A DNA stretch of 64,000 nucleotides from Candidatus Enterococcus leclercqii (GTDB lineage: Bacteria; Bacillota; Bacilli; Lactobacillales; Enterococcaceae): the NCBI RefSeq assembly GCF_009933135.1, contig NZ_MAEH01000020.1, positions 1 through 64,000 of the forward strand. Direction: 5' to 3'. Shown here in pieces: positions 15,394 through 24,831 of the stretch. The stretch's first letter is position 1; every line of letters begins with the position of its first letter. The translations under genes and the position numbers were made by a program. A model generated the notes under the pieces. The model did no database searches, was not told the DNA's origin, and saw only the letters and a program-made list of their open reading frames with translations.

Positions 15394-17736
15394 ATGCTGG
15401 AATTAAAGGATATTAAAAAGTATTATACGGTGGGAGAAACTACCACTAAAGCATTGGACGGTGTTTCCGTTGCTTTTCGTAAACAGGAATTTGTAGCCAT
15501 TTTGGGCCCTAGTGGTTCCGGAAAAACGACAATGTTAAATGTCATCGGTGGCTTGGACAACTATGATTCAGGTGACATGGTCATCAATGGCAAGTCCACC
15601 AAAACATTTAAAGACAGTGATTGGGATGCTTACCGTAACAACTCCATTGGCTTTGTTTTCCAAAGCTACAATTTGATTAGCCATCTGGGGATTATTGACA
15701 ATGTTGAGTTGGGGATGACCCTGAGCGGTGTCTCAAAAGAAGAAAAAACACGGCGGGCAGAAGATGCCTTGACCAGAGTCGGCTTAAAAGACCATATGCA
15801 TAAAAAGCCGAATCAGCTTTCCGGTGGGCAGATGCAGCGGGTAGCTATCGCACGGGCACTGGCCAATGATCCAGATATCTTATTATGTGATGAGCCTACT
15901 GGTGCTTTGGATTCTGAAACGAGCCTTCAGATTATGGAACTAATCCAAGAGCTTTCCCGGGAAAAATTGGTAATCATGGTTACCCACAATCCACAGCTGG
16001 CGCACCAATATGCGGATCGAATTATTGAGTTTGCTGATGGACAGATTCGTCACGACTCCAATCCTCATAAAGAGCGGCCAAAACCAGACTTGTTCAATCT
16101 GAAGCATACTAAGATGAAATTCACTACGGCTCTTCATCTGTCTTTCAATAATATTCGTACCAAAAAAGGCCGAACGTTTCTGACCGCTTTTGCCTCCAGT
16201 ATCGGGATCATCGGAATTGCTATCGTCTTGTCCTTGTCAAATGGGTTCCAAAAGCAGATTGATACGACTCAGGCTGAAACTTTGGCAAAATTCCCTATTA
16301 CTATTTCCAAGATTACCACCGAAGAGGACCGTCAGACGATGACAGGGGACTCCTCGCAAGCTGACTTCCCGAAAGAAAAGACCATCACTGCTAAAACCAG
16401 TGCTGCAGACCAGGCACAGCACATCAATAAATTGGATCAGTCTTATGTGGATTACATCAATGATATCGATCCTGAGCTGTCCAATAATATTGGCTATACC
16501 CGCTTAGTGAATTTGAATTTGATGCGAGAAGTAGACGGCAAAGCCCAAAATGTTAAACTGTCTAACGATTCTCCGGACAATCCGGATACCGGCTCTATGA
16601 TGTCCATGATGTCTTCTGTAACCGGTGTCGGCGTCTCCTCATTTCCGAAGCAGTTGCAAAAAGACGGCACCAACTTTTTGAAAGATAACTATTCGCTTTT
16701 GGCAGGCAGCTATCCGGAAAAAGACACCGATTTGGTATTAGTGGTGGATAAAAACAACAATACCAATATCAATGGTTTGAAAAATCTTGGGTTTGATGTC
16801 AAAGACGGAGAAGAACTGTCTTTTGATGAGCTGATAGGAACTAAGCTCAAACTGATTTACAATGATGCATACTATACACAGTTACCTACAGGAAACTTTA
16901 TGCCTAATCAGGATTTGGAAGCTGTTTACCAAAACGAGAACAATGAAGAGCTGACAATTTCCGGGATTCTACGAGTTAAATCTTCGGCAACCATGGACCT
17001 TTTGGCACCAGGGATTGCCTATAGCGACAGTTTGGCACAACAAGTCATTAAAACCAACCAAGACTCAGCAATTGTCAAAGCACAAAAAGACAGTGATGTG
17101 AATGTCATGTCTAACGAAAAATTGGATCAGACAGCCAAAGACAATCTGTTGGATTATCTGGGGGCTAGTGGCATTCCTTATTCCATGATGATTTATCCTA
17201 ACAACTTCAAGGATAAAGATAAGATTTTGGACTATCTGGATGCTTGGAACAAAGGCAAATCAAAAGCAGATAAAATCGTTTATTCAGATTTAGCTGGAAC
17301 GATGACTGAGTTGACTGGTGGCTTGATGGACGCGATTACCTATGTGTTGGTAGCTTTTGCTGGTATCTCACTTGTCACCAGCATGATTATGATTGCCATC
17401 ATCACTTATACGTCAGTCATTGAGCGTACAAAGGAAATTGGCGTCTTGAAAGCTTTGGGGGCTCGGAAAAAAGACATCACGCGGGTCTTTGATGCAGAGA
17501 CAGCGATTTTGGGTGTCTTCTCCGGTACGTTGGGTGTAGTGATTGCGTATCTGGCGACGTTCCCTATCAATTCTATAATTTATAAATTGACGGAGCTAAA
17601 AAATGTGGCACAGTTGGATATTGGACATGCAGTAATCCTAGTGATTATTTCAACAGTTCTGACGATCATGGGTGGACACATTCCCGCACGAATGGCTGCT
17701 AAAAAAGATGCGGCCATTGCCTTGCGAGCAGATTAG
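15394..17736 (+). CDS. ABC transporter, fused ATPase and MacB/FtsX-type permease
   Basis: The 780-residue protein has an N-terminal ATPase (Walker [10 protein letters not shown] at 38-46, Q-loop FVFQSYN, signature [10 protein letters not shown], Walker [14 protein letters not shown]). A membrane segment follows ([26 protein letters not shown]), then a large extracytoplasmic domain of about 350 residues and three C-terminal helices of the FtsX type ([18 protein letters not shown]). This is the mechanotransmission type of ABC exporter, used for peptide export, antimicrobial-peptide resistance or envelope processes. ATG 15394 is chosen for the ribosome site CAGGAGGG. The divergent two-component system suggests envelope-stress control. 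Confidence 0.9.
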   Translation: MLELKDIKKYYTVGETTTKALDGVSVAFRKQEFVAILGPSGSGKTTMLNVIGGLDNYDSGDMVINGKSTKTFKDSDWDAYRNNSIGFVFQSYNLISHLGIIDNVELGMTLSGVSKEEKTRRAEDALTRVGLKDHMHKKPNQLSGGQMQRVAIARALANDPDILLCDEPTGALDSETSLQIMELIQELSREKLVIMVTHNPQLAHQYADRIIEFADGQIRHDSNPHKERPKPDLFNLKHTKMKFTTALHLSFNNIRTKKGRTFLTAFASSIGIIGIAIVLSLSNGFQKQIDTTQAETLAKFPITISKITTEEDRQTMTGDSSQADFPKEKTITAKTSAADQAQHINKLDQSYVDYINDIDPELSNNIGYTRLVNLNLMREVDGKAQNVKLSNDSPDNPDTGSMMSMMSSVTGVGVSSFPKQLQKDGTNFLKDNYSLLAGSYPEKDTDLVLVVDKNNNTNINGLKNLGFDVKDGEELSFDELIGTKLKLIYNDAYYTQLPTGNFMPNQDLEAVYQNENNEELTISGILRVKSSATMDLLAPGIAYSDSLAQQVIKTNQDSAIVKAQKDSDVNVMSNEKLDQTAKDNLLDYLGASGIPYSMMIYPNNFKDKDKILDYLDAWNKGKSKADKIVYSDLAGTMTELTGGLMDAITYVLVAFAGISLVTSMIMIAIITYTSVIERTKEIGVLKALGARKKDITRVFDAETAILGVFSGTLGVVIAYLATFPINSIIYKLTELKNVAQLDIGHAVILVIISTVLTIMGGHIPARMAAKKDAAIALRAD

Positions 17737-17747
17737 AAGTTTAGAAG

Positions 17748-17785
17748 CAGACAGTTTTCTCATTCGAGGAACTGTCTGTTTTTTT
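17748..17785 (+). terminator. Intrinsic terminator after the ABC transporter gene
   Basis: CAGACAGTT (17748-17756) pairs with AACTGTCTG (17770-17778), followed by seven T. Confidence 0.9.
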
Positions 17786-17953
17786 GTTGGAAAAGTAGAG
17801 GCTTTGTTCTATCCGATAACTGTTAAGTATTTTTTCATTTGGTAAAAAATGTGTTGTGGGCAAAGGTTGAAAAATCACCCTTTCAAGCTGAAGAGGAGCT
17901 TTCCCGTGCTATAATAAAAAGGCAAGTGATTTCAGAAAAGAAGGGTGAGTTTT

Positions 17954-18550
17954 GTGGAGACAGAAAAAATAAAAGAGCAGATGGATTCCGGCGAAATCTA
18001 TTTTGAAAACGAAGAAATCTTGAAGGAACAGGCCCGTTATCGTGACTTGTTGTTTCAGTTCAATCATACCTTGCCAAGTAAAGGTGCAGAAAAACAAGCC
18101 ATCTTGCAGCAGTTGTTAGGTGATTTTGGGGAGGGTTCATATATCGAACCACCTTTTTCGGCAAATTGGGGGAAAAATACCTATTTTGGTAAGAATGTTT
18201 ATGCTAATTCCCACCTGACGTTAGTGGATGACACGAAGATTACGATTGGTGACAAGGTAATGATGGGGCCAAATGTCAGCTTGTGTACGGCAGGGCATCC
18301 ATTGTCACCACAATTGCGGCTGCAGCAAGCCCAATTCAACAAACCCGTGACGATTGGCAACAATGTCTGGTTAGGAGCGGGCGTTACCGTTTTACCGGGA
18401 GTCAGTATTGGTGAAAACTCAGTAATCGGAGCTCACAGCCTAGTGACAAAGGATATTCCCGCAAATGTCTTGGCATTTGGTACCCCTTGTCGCGTGATTC
18501 GAACACTGTCCGATGAAGAATGTCTTAATGCAGACGAGGCGCAAAAATGA
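17954..18550 (+). CDS. Sugar O-acetyltransferase (maltose acetyltransferase-like)
   Basis: The 198-residue protein has the N-terminal mac domain (EIYFENEEILKEQARYRDLLFQFN) followed by a left-handed hexapeptide beta-helix (YFGKNVYANSHLTLVDDTKITIGDKVMMGPNVSLCTAGHP), including the catalytic His of TAGHP. It transfers acetyl from acetyl-CoA to a sugar hydroxyl. I prefer GTG 17954 because AAGGGTGAG lies at proper spacing; GTG 17945 is possible. The stop overlaps the ribokinase start in ATGA. Confidence 0.88.
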   Translation: METEKIKEQMDSGEIYFENEEILKEQARYRDLLFQFNHTLPSKGAEKQAILQQLLGDFGEGSYIEPPFSANWGKNTYFGKNVYANSHLTLVDDTKITIGDKVMMGPNVSLCTAGHPLSPQLRLQQAQFNKPVTIGNNVWLGAGVTVLPGVSIGENSVIGAHSLVTKDIPANVLAFGTPCRVIRTLSDEECLNADEAQK

Positions 18551-19467
18551 AGGTTCTAGTACTGGGAAGTTTAAATATGGATCTCGTCATGGAAGTTTCA
18601 AAAATGCCCAGTATCGGGGAGACTGTTCTTGGTGACAATGTTAGCTATTTTTTTGGTGGCAAAGGTGCAAATCAAGCAGTGGCATGCCGTCGTTTAGGCG
18701 TTCCGGTGACGTTGGTAGGAAAAGTTGGTAACGATACATTTGGTGACAAGCTGATGATTCATATGAACATGGCAGCAATCGATATGAGTCAGGTGAAATT
18801 GGAAGCTGGTGCATTCACCGGTACGGCTGCTATCATGAAGCTACCAGAAGACAATGCAATCGTCGTCTTGCCAGGAGCTAATCAGCTAGTTACACCGGAT
18901 GACTTGAAAGAGGATGTGCTGGAACAAGCTCAAGTTCTGCTTGCTCAGTTAGAAATTCCCCCGGCGACTGTGATGGATGCCTTTAAACGAGCCAAGGAAA
19001 AAGGGCTAATCACTATTTTGAATCCGGCTCCCTACCACGAAGCAGTGGAAGCGATGTTACCATTTGTCGATTACATCACACCAAATGAACGAGAATTCAG
19101 ACGGATGGTCCAAACCAGTTCAGAGACGGAATCATTTGATGTGGAAGCGGCCATGCTATCCTGGTCAAAAAAACAAGAAACCCAGCTGATTGTTACTCGT
19201 GGCAGTAATGGGGTCTCTTATGTCCTGGAGGGGAAGGTGAAGACCGTGGCAGCGCCTAGGATGGCTGTTACCGATACGACAGGTGCTGGAGATACTTTCA
19301 ATGGCATTTTGGCAGCAACTCTTGCTAAAAAGGAACCGCTGGAGACAGCTGTATTGAAAGCTTCATTTGGGGCTTCGTTGTCTGTCACAAAAATGGGCGC
19401 CCAAAGCGGTATGCCCTCAGAGAAGCAACTAGCAGAGTTCATGGCAAAACAGGCTAATAATTCCTGA
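18547..19467 (+). CDS. rbsK: Ribokinase
   Basis: The 306-residue PfkB-family kinase has the N-terminal VLVLGSLNMDLV, the FFGGKGANQAVA sugar-binding block and the C-terminal DTTGAGDTFNG with the catalytic Asp and anion hole. It phosphorylates D-ribose to ribose 5-phosphate. It is translationally coupled to the acetyltransferase gene. No ribose transporter or RbsR is nearby, so the true substrate might be another pentose or a nucleoside-derived sugar. Confidence 0.88.
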   Translation: MKVLVLGSLNMDLVMEVSKMPSIGETVLGDNVSYFFGGKGANQAVACRRLGVPVTLVGKVGNDTFGDKLMIHMNMAAIDMSQVKLEAGAFTGTAAIMKLPEDNAIVVLPGANQLVTPDDLKEDVLEQAQVLLAQLEIPPATVMDAFKRAKEKGLITILNPAPYHEAVEAMLPFVDYITPNEREFRRMVQTSSETESFDVEAAMLSWSKKQETQLIVTRGSNGVSYVLEGKVKTVAAPRMAVTDTTGAGDTFNGILAATLAKKEPLETAVLKASFGASLSVTKMGAQSGMPSEKQLAEFMAKQANNS

Positions 19468-19488
19468 CCTATCAGTGAAAAAGAGCAG

Positions 19489-19543
19489 CAAAAATCCCCC
19501 AGGTTCTGGCGATGACTTTTCCCAGAGCCCGGAGGATTTTTTT
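19489..19543. terminator. Terminator between rbsK and mvaS
   Basis: AAAAATCCCCC pairs imperfectly with GGAGGATTTTTTT, with an inner AGGTTCTGG/CCCAGAGCC-like stem. It follows rbsK by about 20 bp and probably serves both convergent genes. Confidence 0.75.
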
Positions 19544-19607
19544 ATTTGAGATTACCATTGAATTTCATAGAATAAAACGAACGCAAAAGAAGACAAGTCT
19601 CACAGAT

Positions 19608-20759
19608 TTAGGCGCGATATTCTCTGATTTGCTGATGAATTGCGGCCAGACGAAAAGGTGTCGTATCTGGATCAGCTGCCAGATTGGCATTTGTCAGTTC
19701 GGTGCTGAACATTGCTTCGTATTCGGCAACTGATAAACGAATTCGTGCATCTAGGAGTGCTTCGTGCTGGTTTTTTCTCAGATGATCAGTAAAGCCTTCT
19801 TGCAAAGTTCCGGTGAAGAACTCGGCGACAGCTCCTGAACCATAGCTGAATAGGCCCACTTGGTCACCAGCTTGAAGCTGCTGACTATTTTCAAGAAGCG
19901 AAATCAGTCCCAAGTACAACGAACCGGTGTACAGATTGCCGACGCGGCGGCTGTAACGGATACTTTCTTCGTACTGTGTGAGAATCCGTGCTTGTTCTTC
20001 CTCACTTTCAGAAGCCAAGCCTGCCAACAAAGCTTTTTTGCCCATTTTAGTATAAGGAATGTGGAAACTCAGGGCCGCAAAGTCTGCCAAACTTTTCTGA
20101 TAGCGCCGACCAAATTCCTGCCAAACTCGTTGGAAGGATTCGATATACGTAGCATTTGATAACGGGCCGTCTACTACTGGATATTCGGTACCGGTAGGAC
20201 GCCAAAAGTCATAAATATCCTGAGTCAAAGCGACACTTTCGTCTGAAAGGGCTAAAATTCGGGGCTCTGAACTGATGACCATTGCCACAGCGCCGGCGCC
20301 TTGTGTCGGTTCGCCTCCAGAGTTCAAGCCGTAACGGGCGATATCAGCGGCGATTACTAAAGCTTTGCGGTTTGGATGGCGCAAGACATACTCTTTGGCA
20401 AATTGTAGGCCGGCAGTTGCGCTATAGCAAGCTTCTTTCAATTCGATGGCGCGAGCAAAAGGTTGGATACCCAGCAAGCCATGAAGAATCACGGCAGCAG
20501 CTTTTGACTCATCAATGCTGGATTCGGTTCCCACAATCACCAAGTCAATGGCTTGCTTGTCTTCTTCGGTGAGAAGTGGCAGTGCAGCATTGGCAGCCAT
20601 CGTGATGATGTCATAAGAAACCGGAGAGATCGCCATTTGATCTTGTCCGATTCCAATGGTGAACTTGTCTGGATTCACATTGCGAGCGTGGGCCAGATCT
20701 TTCATATCCAAGTAGTACGGCGGTACAAAAAAGTTTATTTTATCGATCCCTGCAGTCAT
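19608..20759 (-). CDS. mvaS: Hydroxymethylglutaryl-CoA synthase
   Basis: The 383-residue protein matches bacterial HMG-CoA synthase. Key residues include the nucleophile Cys111 in ELKEACYSATAG, the general-base Glu in GTESSIDESKA, and the His of AALSFHIPYTKMGKKAL. It condenses acetyl-CoA with acetoacetyl-CoA to HMG-CoA in the mevalonate route to isoprenoids. It diverges from mvaE, the enterococcal arrangement. Start ATG 20759 is preceded on the minus strand by AGGAGGCC. Confidence 0.97.
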   Translation of the reverse strand: MTAGIDKINFFVPPYYLDMKDLAHARNVNPDKFTIGIGQDQMAISPVSYDIITMAANAALPLLTEEDKQAIDLVIVGTESSIDESKAAAVILHGLLGIQPFARAIELKEACYSATAGLQFAKEYVLRHPNRKALVIAADIARYGLNSGGEPTQGAGAVAMVISSEPRILALSDESVALTQDIYDFWRPTGTEYPVVDGPLSNATYIESFQRVWQEFGRRYQKSLADFAALSFHIPYTKMGKKALLAGLASESEEEQARILTQYEESIRYSRRVGNLYTGSLYLGLISLLENSQQLQAGDQVGLFSYGSGAVAEFFTGTLQEGFTDHLRKNQHEALLDARIRLSVAEYEAMFSTELTNANLAADPDTTPFRLAAIHQQIREYRA

Positions 20760-20995
20760 TTCGGGCCTCCTGGATGGTCACAAAGACAGAGCGAAAAGTG
20801 TCTTTGTGTTTTGCTATATTTTTTTCAAATGTAGGGTTAATTCCTCTATTAAATTAGCACAAAATCCTGCGCTTGCGAAAGCAAAAAGTGATTATTTAAA
20901 GTTTGTTAAAACTTTTTGAGAGCTAGACAGCCACGGAAGAAATGTTATTTGTTTTTATGGATAGAAATGTTATATTGCAAGGTGGAGGTGACTTC
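20760..20995. promoter_or_regulatory. Divergent mvaS/mvaE control region
   Basis: This 236-bp AT-rich region must hold both promoters. For mvaE a TTGTTT with TATATT about 16 bp downstream (around 20950-20976) is a weak candidate close to the ribosome site GGTGGAGGTG. No riboswitch or clear operator is seen. Confidence 0.4.
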
Positions 20996-23425
20996 ATGAA
21001 AGAAGTTGTCATTTTAGACGGATTGCGAACACCCATTGGCAAATACAAAGGGCAATTGAAAGATTTTACGGCTGTTCAATTAGGAACCAAGGTGACGCAA
21101 GCTTTATTAAACAAATATCCACAGGTAAAAGAGGATATTCACCAAGTATACTTTGGCAATGTTTTACAGGCGGGCAACGGACAAAATCCTGCTCGACAGA
21201 TTTCGTTAGCGGCTGGATTAGATTACAGCGTTCCGGCAGCAACAATCAATGAGGTCTGCGGATCGGGGATGAAGGCAGTCTTGTTGGCTCGTCAAGCGAT
21301 TTTGCTAGGAGAAACAGAGGTGGTACTGGCTGGTGGTATTGAAAGTATGACCAGGGCACCTCAGCTGCAAGTATTTGATGCGGCAAGTGGAGAATATGAC
21401 ACCCCCATCTCCAGCATGATCATCGATGGCCTGACGGATGCCCAAAGTGAAAAACACATGGGGTTGACTGCAGAAAATGTTGCAGAAAAGTACCACATCA
21501 GTCGTAAAGAACAAGATGCTTTTGCTGTTCACTCACAAAATAAAGCGGCAGCAGCCCGTGCCGCGGGTCTTTTTGAGGCGGAGATCGTGCCCATTTCCTT
21601 AGCTGAAGGAACAATGACGGCAGACGAAGGAATCCGCCCAGGTTCCACAGTAGAAAAACTGGCCACCCTTAAAACTGCTTTCAAAAAAGAGGGCACCGTA
21701 ACGGCCGGGAATGCTTCGACAATCAATGACGGGGCGGCTGCGTTGCTAGTGGCCTCCAAGGATTATGCGGATCAAAAGGGGCTGCCTTATTTGGCAGTCA
21801 TTAAAGAGGTCTCAGAGATTGGCATCGACCCCGCAGTAATGGGGATTGCACCGATTACTGCCATCCGTAAGCTGTTGGAAAAGGCTGATCTAACCCTTGC
21901 TGACATCGATTTGTTTGAAATCAATGAAGCGTTTGCTGCTTCTTCTATTGTGGTGGAGCGAGAACTGGAAATCCCTGCCGAAAAAATCAATATCTATGGT
22001 GGCGGAATCTCACTGGGGCATGCAATTGGTGCGACCGGGGCCAGAATTTTGACGACGTTGGGGCATCAATTGCAAACTCAACACAAACGTTACGGTGTTG
22101 CTTCCCTTTGTATTGGTGGCGGACTGGGATTGGCTGTCCTTTTGGAAGCAGTGCCAAAAAAAACGTCGAATCAAAAAAAAAAACGCCAGCGCTTCTATGA
22201 GCTGACGACGGCAGAACGCTTGGCAGATTTGGAAACTCGAGGAATCCTTGATACCCAGCTGAAAGAAGAACTGGAAAAGACGACATTGGCAGCAGATATT
22301 GCAGATCATTTGATTGAAAATCGCATCAGTGAAGTTGAGATTCCCATGGGAGTAGTCCCGGATTTAATCGTTAACGGTAAAAAATATACTGTTCCGGTAG
22401 CCACTGAAGAGCCTTCTGTGATTGCCGCCATGAGCAATGGCAGTAAGATGGCCGGGGAAATCACAACATTTGCCCCTGAACGTTTGGCACGAGGGCAAAT
22501 TGTCTTCAGTCAAGTTGCAGATCAGGACAAAGTTGCGGCTTTTGTCGCTGCTGCTAAAAAGCAGCTCTTTGCTCTTGCTGAAAATGCTTACCCTTCCATC
22601 TATGCCAGAGGCGGCGGTTTACGAGAGATTCAGGTACGTAAAATTGGTGATGACTTTGTTTCCGTTGATTTTTTAGCAGACACCAAAGATGCGATGGGTG
22701 CTAATATTATCAATACTATCTTGGAAGCTTGTGCCACTTTTTTGCGAGAAGCCTTACCGGAAGAAAATGTCTTGCTGAGTATCTTGTCCAATTTGACGAC
22801 AGAAGCGTTAGTAACCGCGGTTTGCCGTATACCGGTAGCAAAACTTAGCCGTAATGAGGATGGCTTGGAAACCGCGAAGCGTATTGCAGCCGCCTCACGT
22901 CTGGCGCAACTGGACCCTTATCGAGCAGCCACCCATAATAAAGGTATCATGAACGGCATCGAGGGAATCTTGCTTGCCACTGGAAATGATACTCGGGCAC
23001 AAGCAGCCGCCTGTCATGCTTTTGCAGTAAAAGACGGACAGTATCGTGGTCTGAGTCAATGGCGGGTGGAAGAAGACCAACTGGTAGGGGAGTTGACGCT
23101 GCCACTGTCCGTGGGAATTGTTGGTGGCGGTACTCGGGTTCTGCCAAAGGCGCAAGCCGCCCTGCAACTAATGGCTGTGACGACAGCGGCAGAACTGGCT
23201 TCAGTGATTGTTGCCGGTGGTCTCGTCCAGAACTTGGCAGCATTGCGGGCGTTGGTTTCAGAAGGCATTCAAAAAGGTCACATGGCACTGCAAGCGCGTT
23301 CGTTGGCGCTGTCAGTCGGAGCCAAAGAAGAGGAAGTGCAGGCAGTCAGCCGCCTGTTAAAAAGAGAACCGGTTATGAATGAAGCAGCTGCTAAGCGTTT
23401 ATTGGCAACACTGCGAAATAATTGA
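20996..23425 (+). CDS. mvaE: Bifunctional acetyl-CoA acetyltransferase / HMG-CoA reductase
   Basis: The 809-residue fusion has a thiolase half (1 to about 388; active-site Cys88 in [32 protein letters not shown]) and a class II HMG-CoA reductase half (about 405-809; [41 protein letters not shown] with the catalytic His). It makes acetoacetyl-CoA and reduces HMG-CoA to mevalonate, flanking the MvaS step. The fusion is an enterococcal hallmark. ATG 20996 is chosen for ribosome site GGTGGAGGTG. The linker (residues 388-398) is encoded by runs of eight and eleven A; see findings. Confidence 0.97.
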   Translation: MKEVVILDGLRTPIGKYKGQLKDFTAVQLGTKVTQALLNKYPQVKEDIHQVYFGNVLQAGNGQNPARQISLAAGLDYSVPAATINEVCGSGMKAVLLARQAILLGETEVVLAGGIESMTRAPQLQVFDAASGEYDTPISSMIIDGLTDAQSEKHMGLTAENVAEKYHISRKEQDAFAVHSQNKAAAARAAGLFEAEIVPISLAEGTMTADEGIRPGSTVEKLATLKTAFKKEGTVTAGNASTINDGAAALLVASKDYADQKGLPYLAVIKEVSEIGIDPAVMGIAPITAIRKLLEKADLTLADIDLFEINEAFAASSIVVERELEIPAEKINIYGGGISLGHAIGATGARILTTLGHQLQTQHKRYGVASLCIGGGLGLAVLLEAVPKKTSNQKKKRQRFYELTTAERLADLETRGILDTQLKEELEKTTLAADIADHLIENRISEVEIPMGVVPDLIVNGKKYTVPVATEEPSVIAAMSNGSKMAGEITTFAPERLARGQIVFSQVADQDKVAAFVAAAKKQLFALAENAYPSIYARGGGLREIQVRKIGDDFVSVDFLADTKDAMGANIINTILEACATFLREALPEENVLLSILSNLTTEALVTAVCRIPVAKLSRNEDGLETAKRIAAASRLAQLDPYRAATHNKGIMNGIEGILLATGNDTRAQAAACHAFAVKDGQYRGLSQWRVEEDQLVGELTLPLSVGIVGGGTRVLPKAQAALQLMAVTTAAELASVIVAGGLVQNLAALRALVSEGIQKGHMALQARSLALSVGAKEEEVQAVSRLLKREPVMNEAAAKRLLATLRNN

Positions 23426-23438
23426 GAATAAAAGCGTC

Positions 23439-23488
23439 AAAAGAGCGTCCCCCTAAGGCCGATAGCCGGCTTAGGGGGACGCTCTTTT
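23439..23488. terminator. Strong bidirectional terminator after mvaE
   Basis: A 19-bp perfect stem AAAAGAGCGTCCCCCTAAG with its complement, topped by GGC-GATA-GCC. It serves both mvaE and the convergent gene at 23529. Confidence 0.92.
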
Positions 23489-23528
23489 GGGTTTAGTTCA
23501 GATTAGTTCAGAAAACGACAACTTGTCC

Positions 23529-24257
23529 TCAGCGTTCAGCAAGAGGGGTGTTTGCCAAGGTTTCGATGACTGGAATGACTTCAGTCTTCAATTTGTATTT
23601 GCGATCCAATGCTTTTTCGATTACAAATTCGCCAACAGTATGGCGGGAAATAGTTGCCAACAGCCGATCTTCCTTCGGTGTTTTTTCTTTTACTAAAATT
23701 GCTTCGGTATCTTGATCCACAAAGAATTTAGGAAATTGCTGGATAGCTGCGGTGAAAGCGGCAAGGGACATAGAATCTGTGGCCGCCGTTTCTGTACTTG
23801 CTGCAACAGCTGTTTGTTCATCTGCTTTTTCAACTGCAGGTGTTGCGGTTGTTTTAGCAGCCTCATTGGTAGTTTTGGCTTCAGCGACAGTTTTGGTTGT
23901 CGCAACAGCTGATTCTGTTTCTGGAGCTTTCACTGCTGGAACATACCAATAGTTCGCGATTTCGTGTGTCAGATTCGTAGCAAATTGGTCCAACAGCCCT
24001 TTTTCCCGCTCTTGAATCCGTTTGATAATTGTGGTGAAGCTTTGATCGATAGGGACTGTCAGCTGTTTGTCCCGAGTCGTGGGACCTTGATTCTCAATTA
24101 GCAGTTCATCCTGCTTTTTAGGATTGAGTTTCACCGAGATTGCCAAATCGTATAATTCATCGGCTTTGTTTTCCAGATGTTGAAACAATTGTTGACGGGC
24201 ATTTTCAAAAGAGGGACGGAAAGCTTTCATCAGCTTTTCTTTTTGCTTTTTCTTCAT
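23529..24257 (-). CDS. Hypothetical protein with Ala/Thr-rich linker, 242 aa
   Basis: Start ATG 24257 is chosen for ribosome site AAAGGAG; a longer frame upstream runs through a structured leader. Residues 1-125 are basic and helical (MKKKQKEKLMKAFRPSFENARQ...), 130-180 are a low-complexity A/T/E/V linker without hydrophobic helices, and the C-terminal 65 residues form a second compact region (FPKFFVDQDTEAILVKEK, HTVGEFVIEKALDRKYKLK). There is no signal peptide. I recognise no family. Its own promoter and long leader suggest regulation. Confidence 0.7.
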   Translation of the reverse strand: MKKKQKEKLMKAFRPSFENARQQLFQHLENKADELYDLAISVKLNPKKQDELLIENQGPTTRDKQLTVPIDQSFTTIIKRIQEREKGLLDQFATNLTHEIANYWYVPAVKAPETESAVATTKTVAEAKTTNEAAKTTATPAVEKADEQTAVAASTETAATDSMSLAAFTAAIQQFPKFFVDQDTEAILVKEKTPKEDRLLATISRHTVGEFVIEKALDRKYKLKTEVIPVIETLANTPLAER

Positions 24258-24287
24258 TTTAAGGCTCCTTTTTAATTTGTGTTGAGG

Positions 24288-24441
24288 GCGGTTTGAATAA
24301 AACAACGGTATCCGAGAAACTGACCCTACCTGAGAGTCAGAATGTCTTTTGCCGTGAGGGACTGAGGCAAAGGTGAGGAAGAAAGTCTGTTCGATTACTT
24401 CACTAACTTGCTGCAATCTGACCACCGTTATTCAAACCGCG
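24288..24441 (-). promoter_or_regulatory. Structured leader bounded by a long inverted repeat
   Basis: GCGGTTTGAATAA-AACA-ACGGT (24288-24309) is the inverted partner of ACCGTTATTCAAACCGC (24424-24440), with a 4-base insertion in one arm. The intervening 114 bases contain smaller stems (for example CTGACCC-TACCTGAGAGTCAG). In the transcript of the downstream gene the arms would close a large stem just after the start and just before the ribosome site. No terminator T tract is seen inside. Confidence 0.5.
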
Positions 24442-24463
24442 AAAACGAGTAAAATCCCATCTG

Positions 24464-24492
24464 ATTATAAAGAATAAATCGTTTTTTGAAAA
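24464..24492 (-). promoter_or_regulatory. Promoter of the 23529-24257 gene
   Basis: On the minus strand TTTTCA (24487-24492), 17-bp spacer, TATAAT (24464-24469). It lies between the neighbouring terminator and the inverted-repeat leader. Confidence 0.6.
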
Positions 24493-24501
24493 GCCCTATG
24501 T

Positions 24502-24559
24502 AAAAAAAGAATCCTTGGCGGAAAGTTTTCTGTAAAGAAAACTTCGTCAAGGATTCTTT
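24502..24559 (-). terminator. Intrinsic terminator of the aldo/keto reductase unit
   Basis: AAAGAATCCTTG with CAAGGATTCTTT plus inner AAGTTTTC/GAAAACTT, followed by seven T on the minus strand. Confidence 0.9.
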
Positions 24560-24566
24560 CAACAAC

Positions 24567-24821
24567 TCATAGCATGTGACGATTGGGGAGAAGAATAGCC
24601 ATTTTTTTATCAGGCGAACTTGCGATTAAATGGCCCTGCCATTGTTGATAATCAATGGTAGTCCCCAGATACTCATGGAGCTTTTCCAAAATTTGCTCTT
24701 TGGTCCAATTGCGGGCTGGAAAATGTTGGATTTTGTCAGGAAAGATTAAAAAAACAAAATCTTTATGAAAAGTTTGTTTGACGTTTTCCGGCAATGCGTT
24801 TAAACGAACAGAGATATTCAT
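24567..24821 (-). CDS. Small hypothetical protein downstream of the aldo/keto reductase
   Basis: An 84-residue soluble protein starting MNISVRLNALPENVKQ, chosen because AAGGTG precedes this ATG; longer frames run back into the reductase gene. It contains WTKEQILEKLHEYLG and ends near a strong terminator. Only 10 bp separate it from the reductase stop, so they are probably one operon. I do not recognise the family. Confidence 0.6.
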   Translation of the reverse strand: MNISVRLNALPENVKQTFHKDFVFLIFPDKIQHFPARNWTKEQILEKLHEYLGTTIDYQQWQGHLIASSPDKKMAILLPNRHML

Positions 24822-24831
24822 TGCAGGCACC

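Noticed and set aside
24288-24441. Invertible promoter (phase switch) between the inverted arms
   Set aside because: The likely promoter lies outside the arms and no dedicated invertase is adjacent; a structured leader is simpler.
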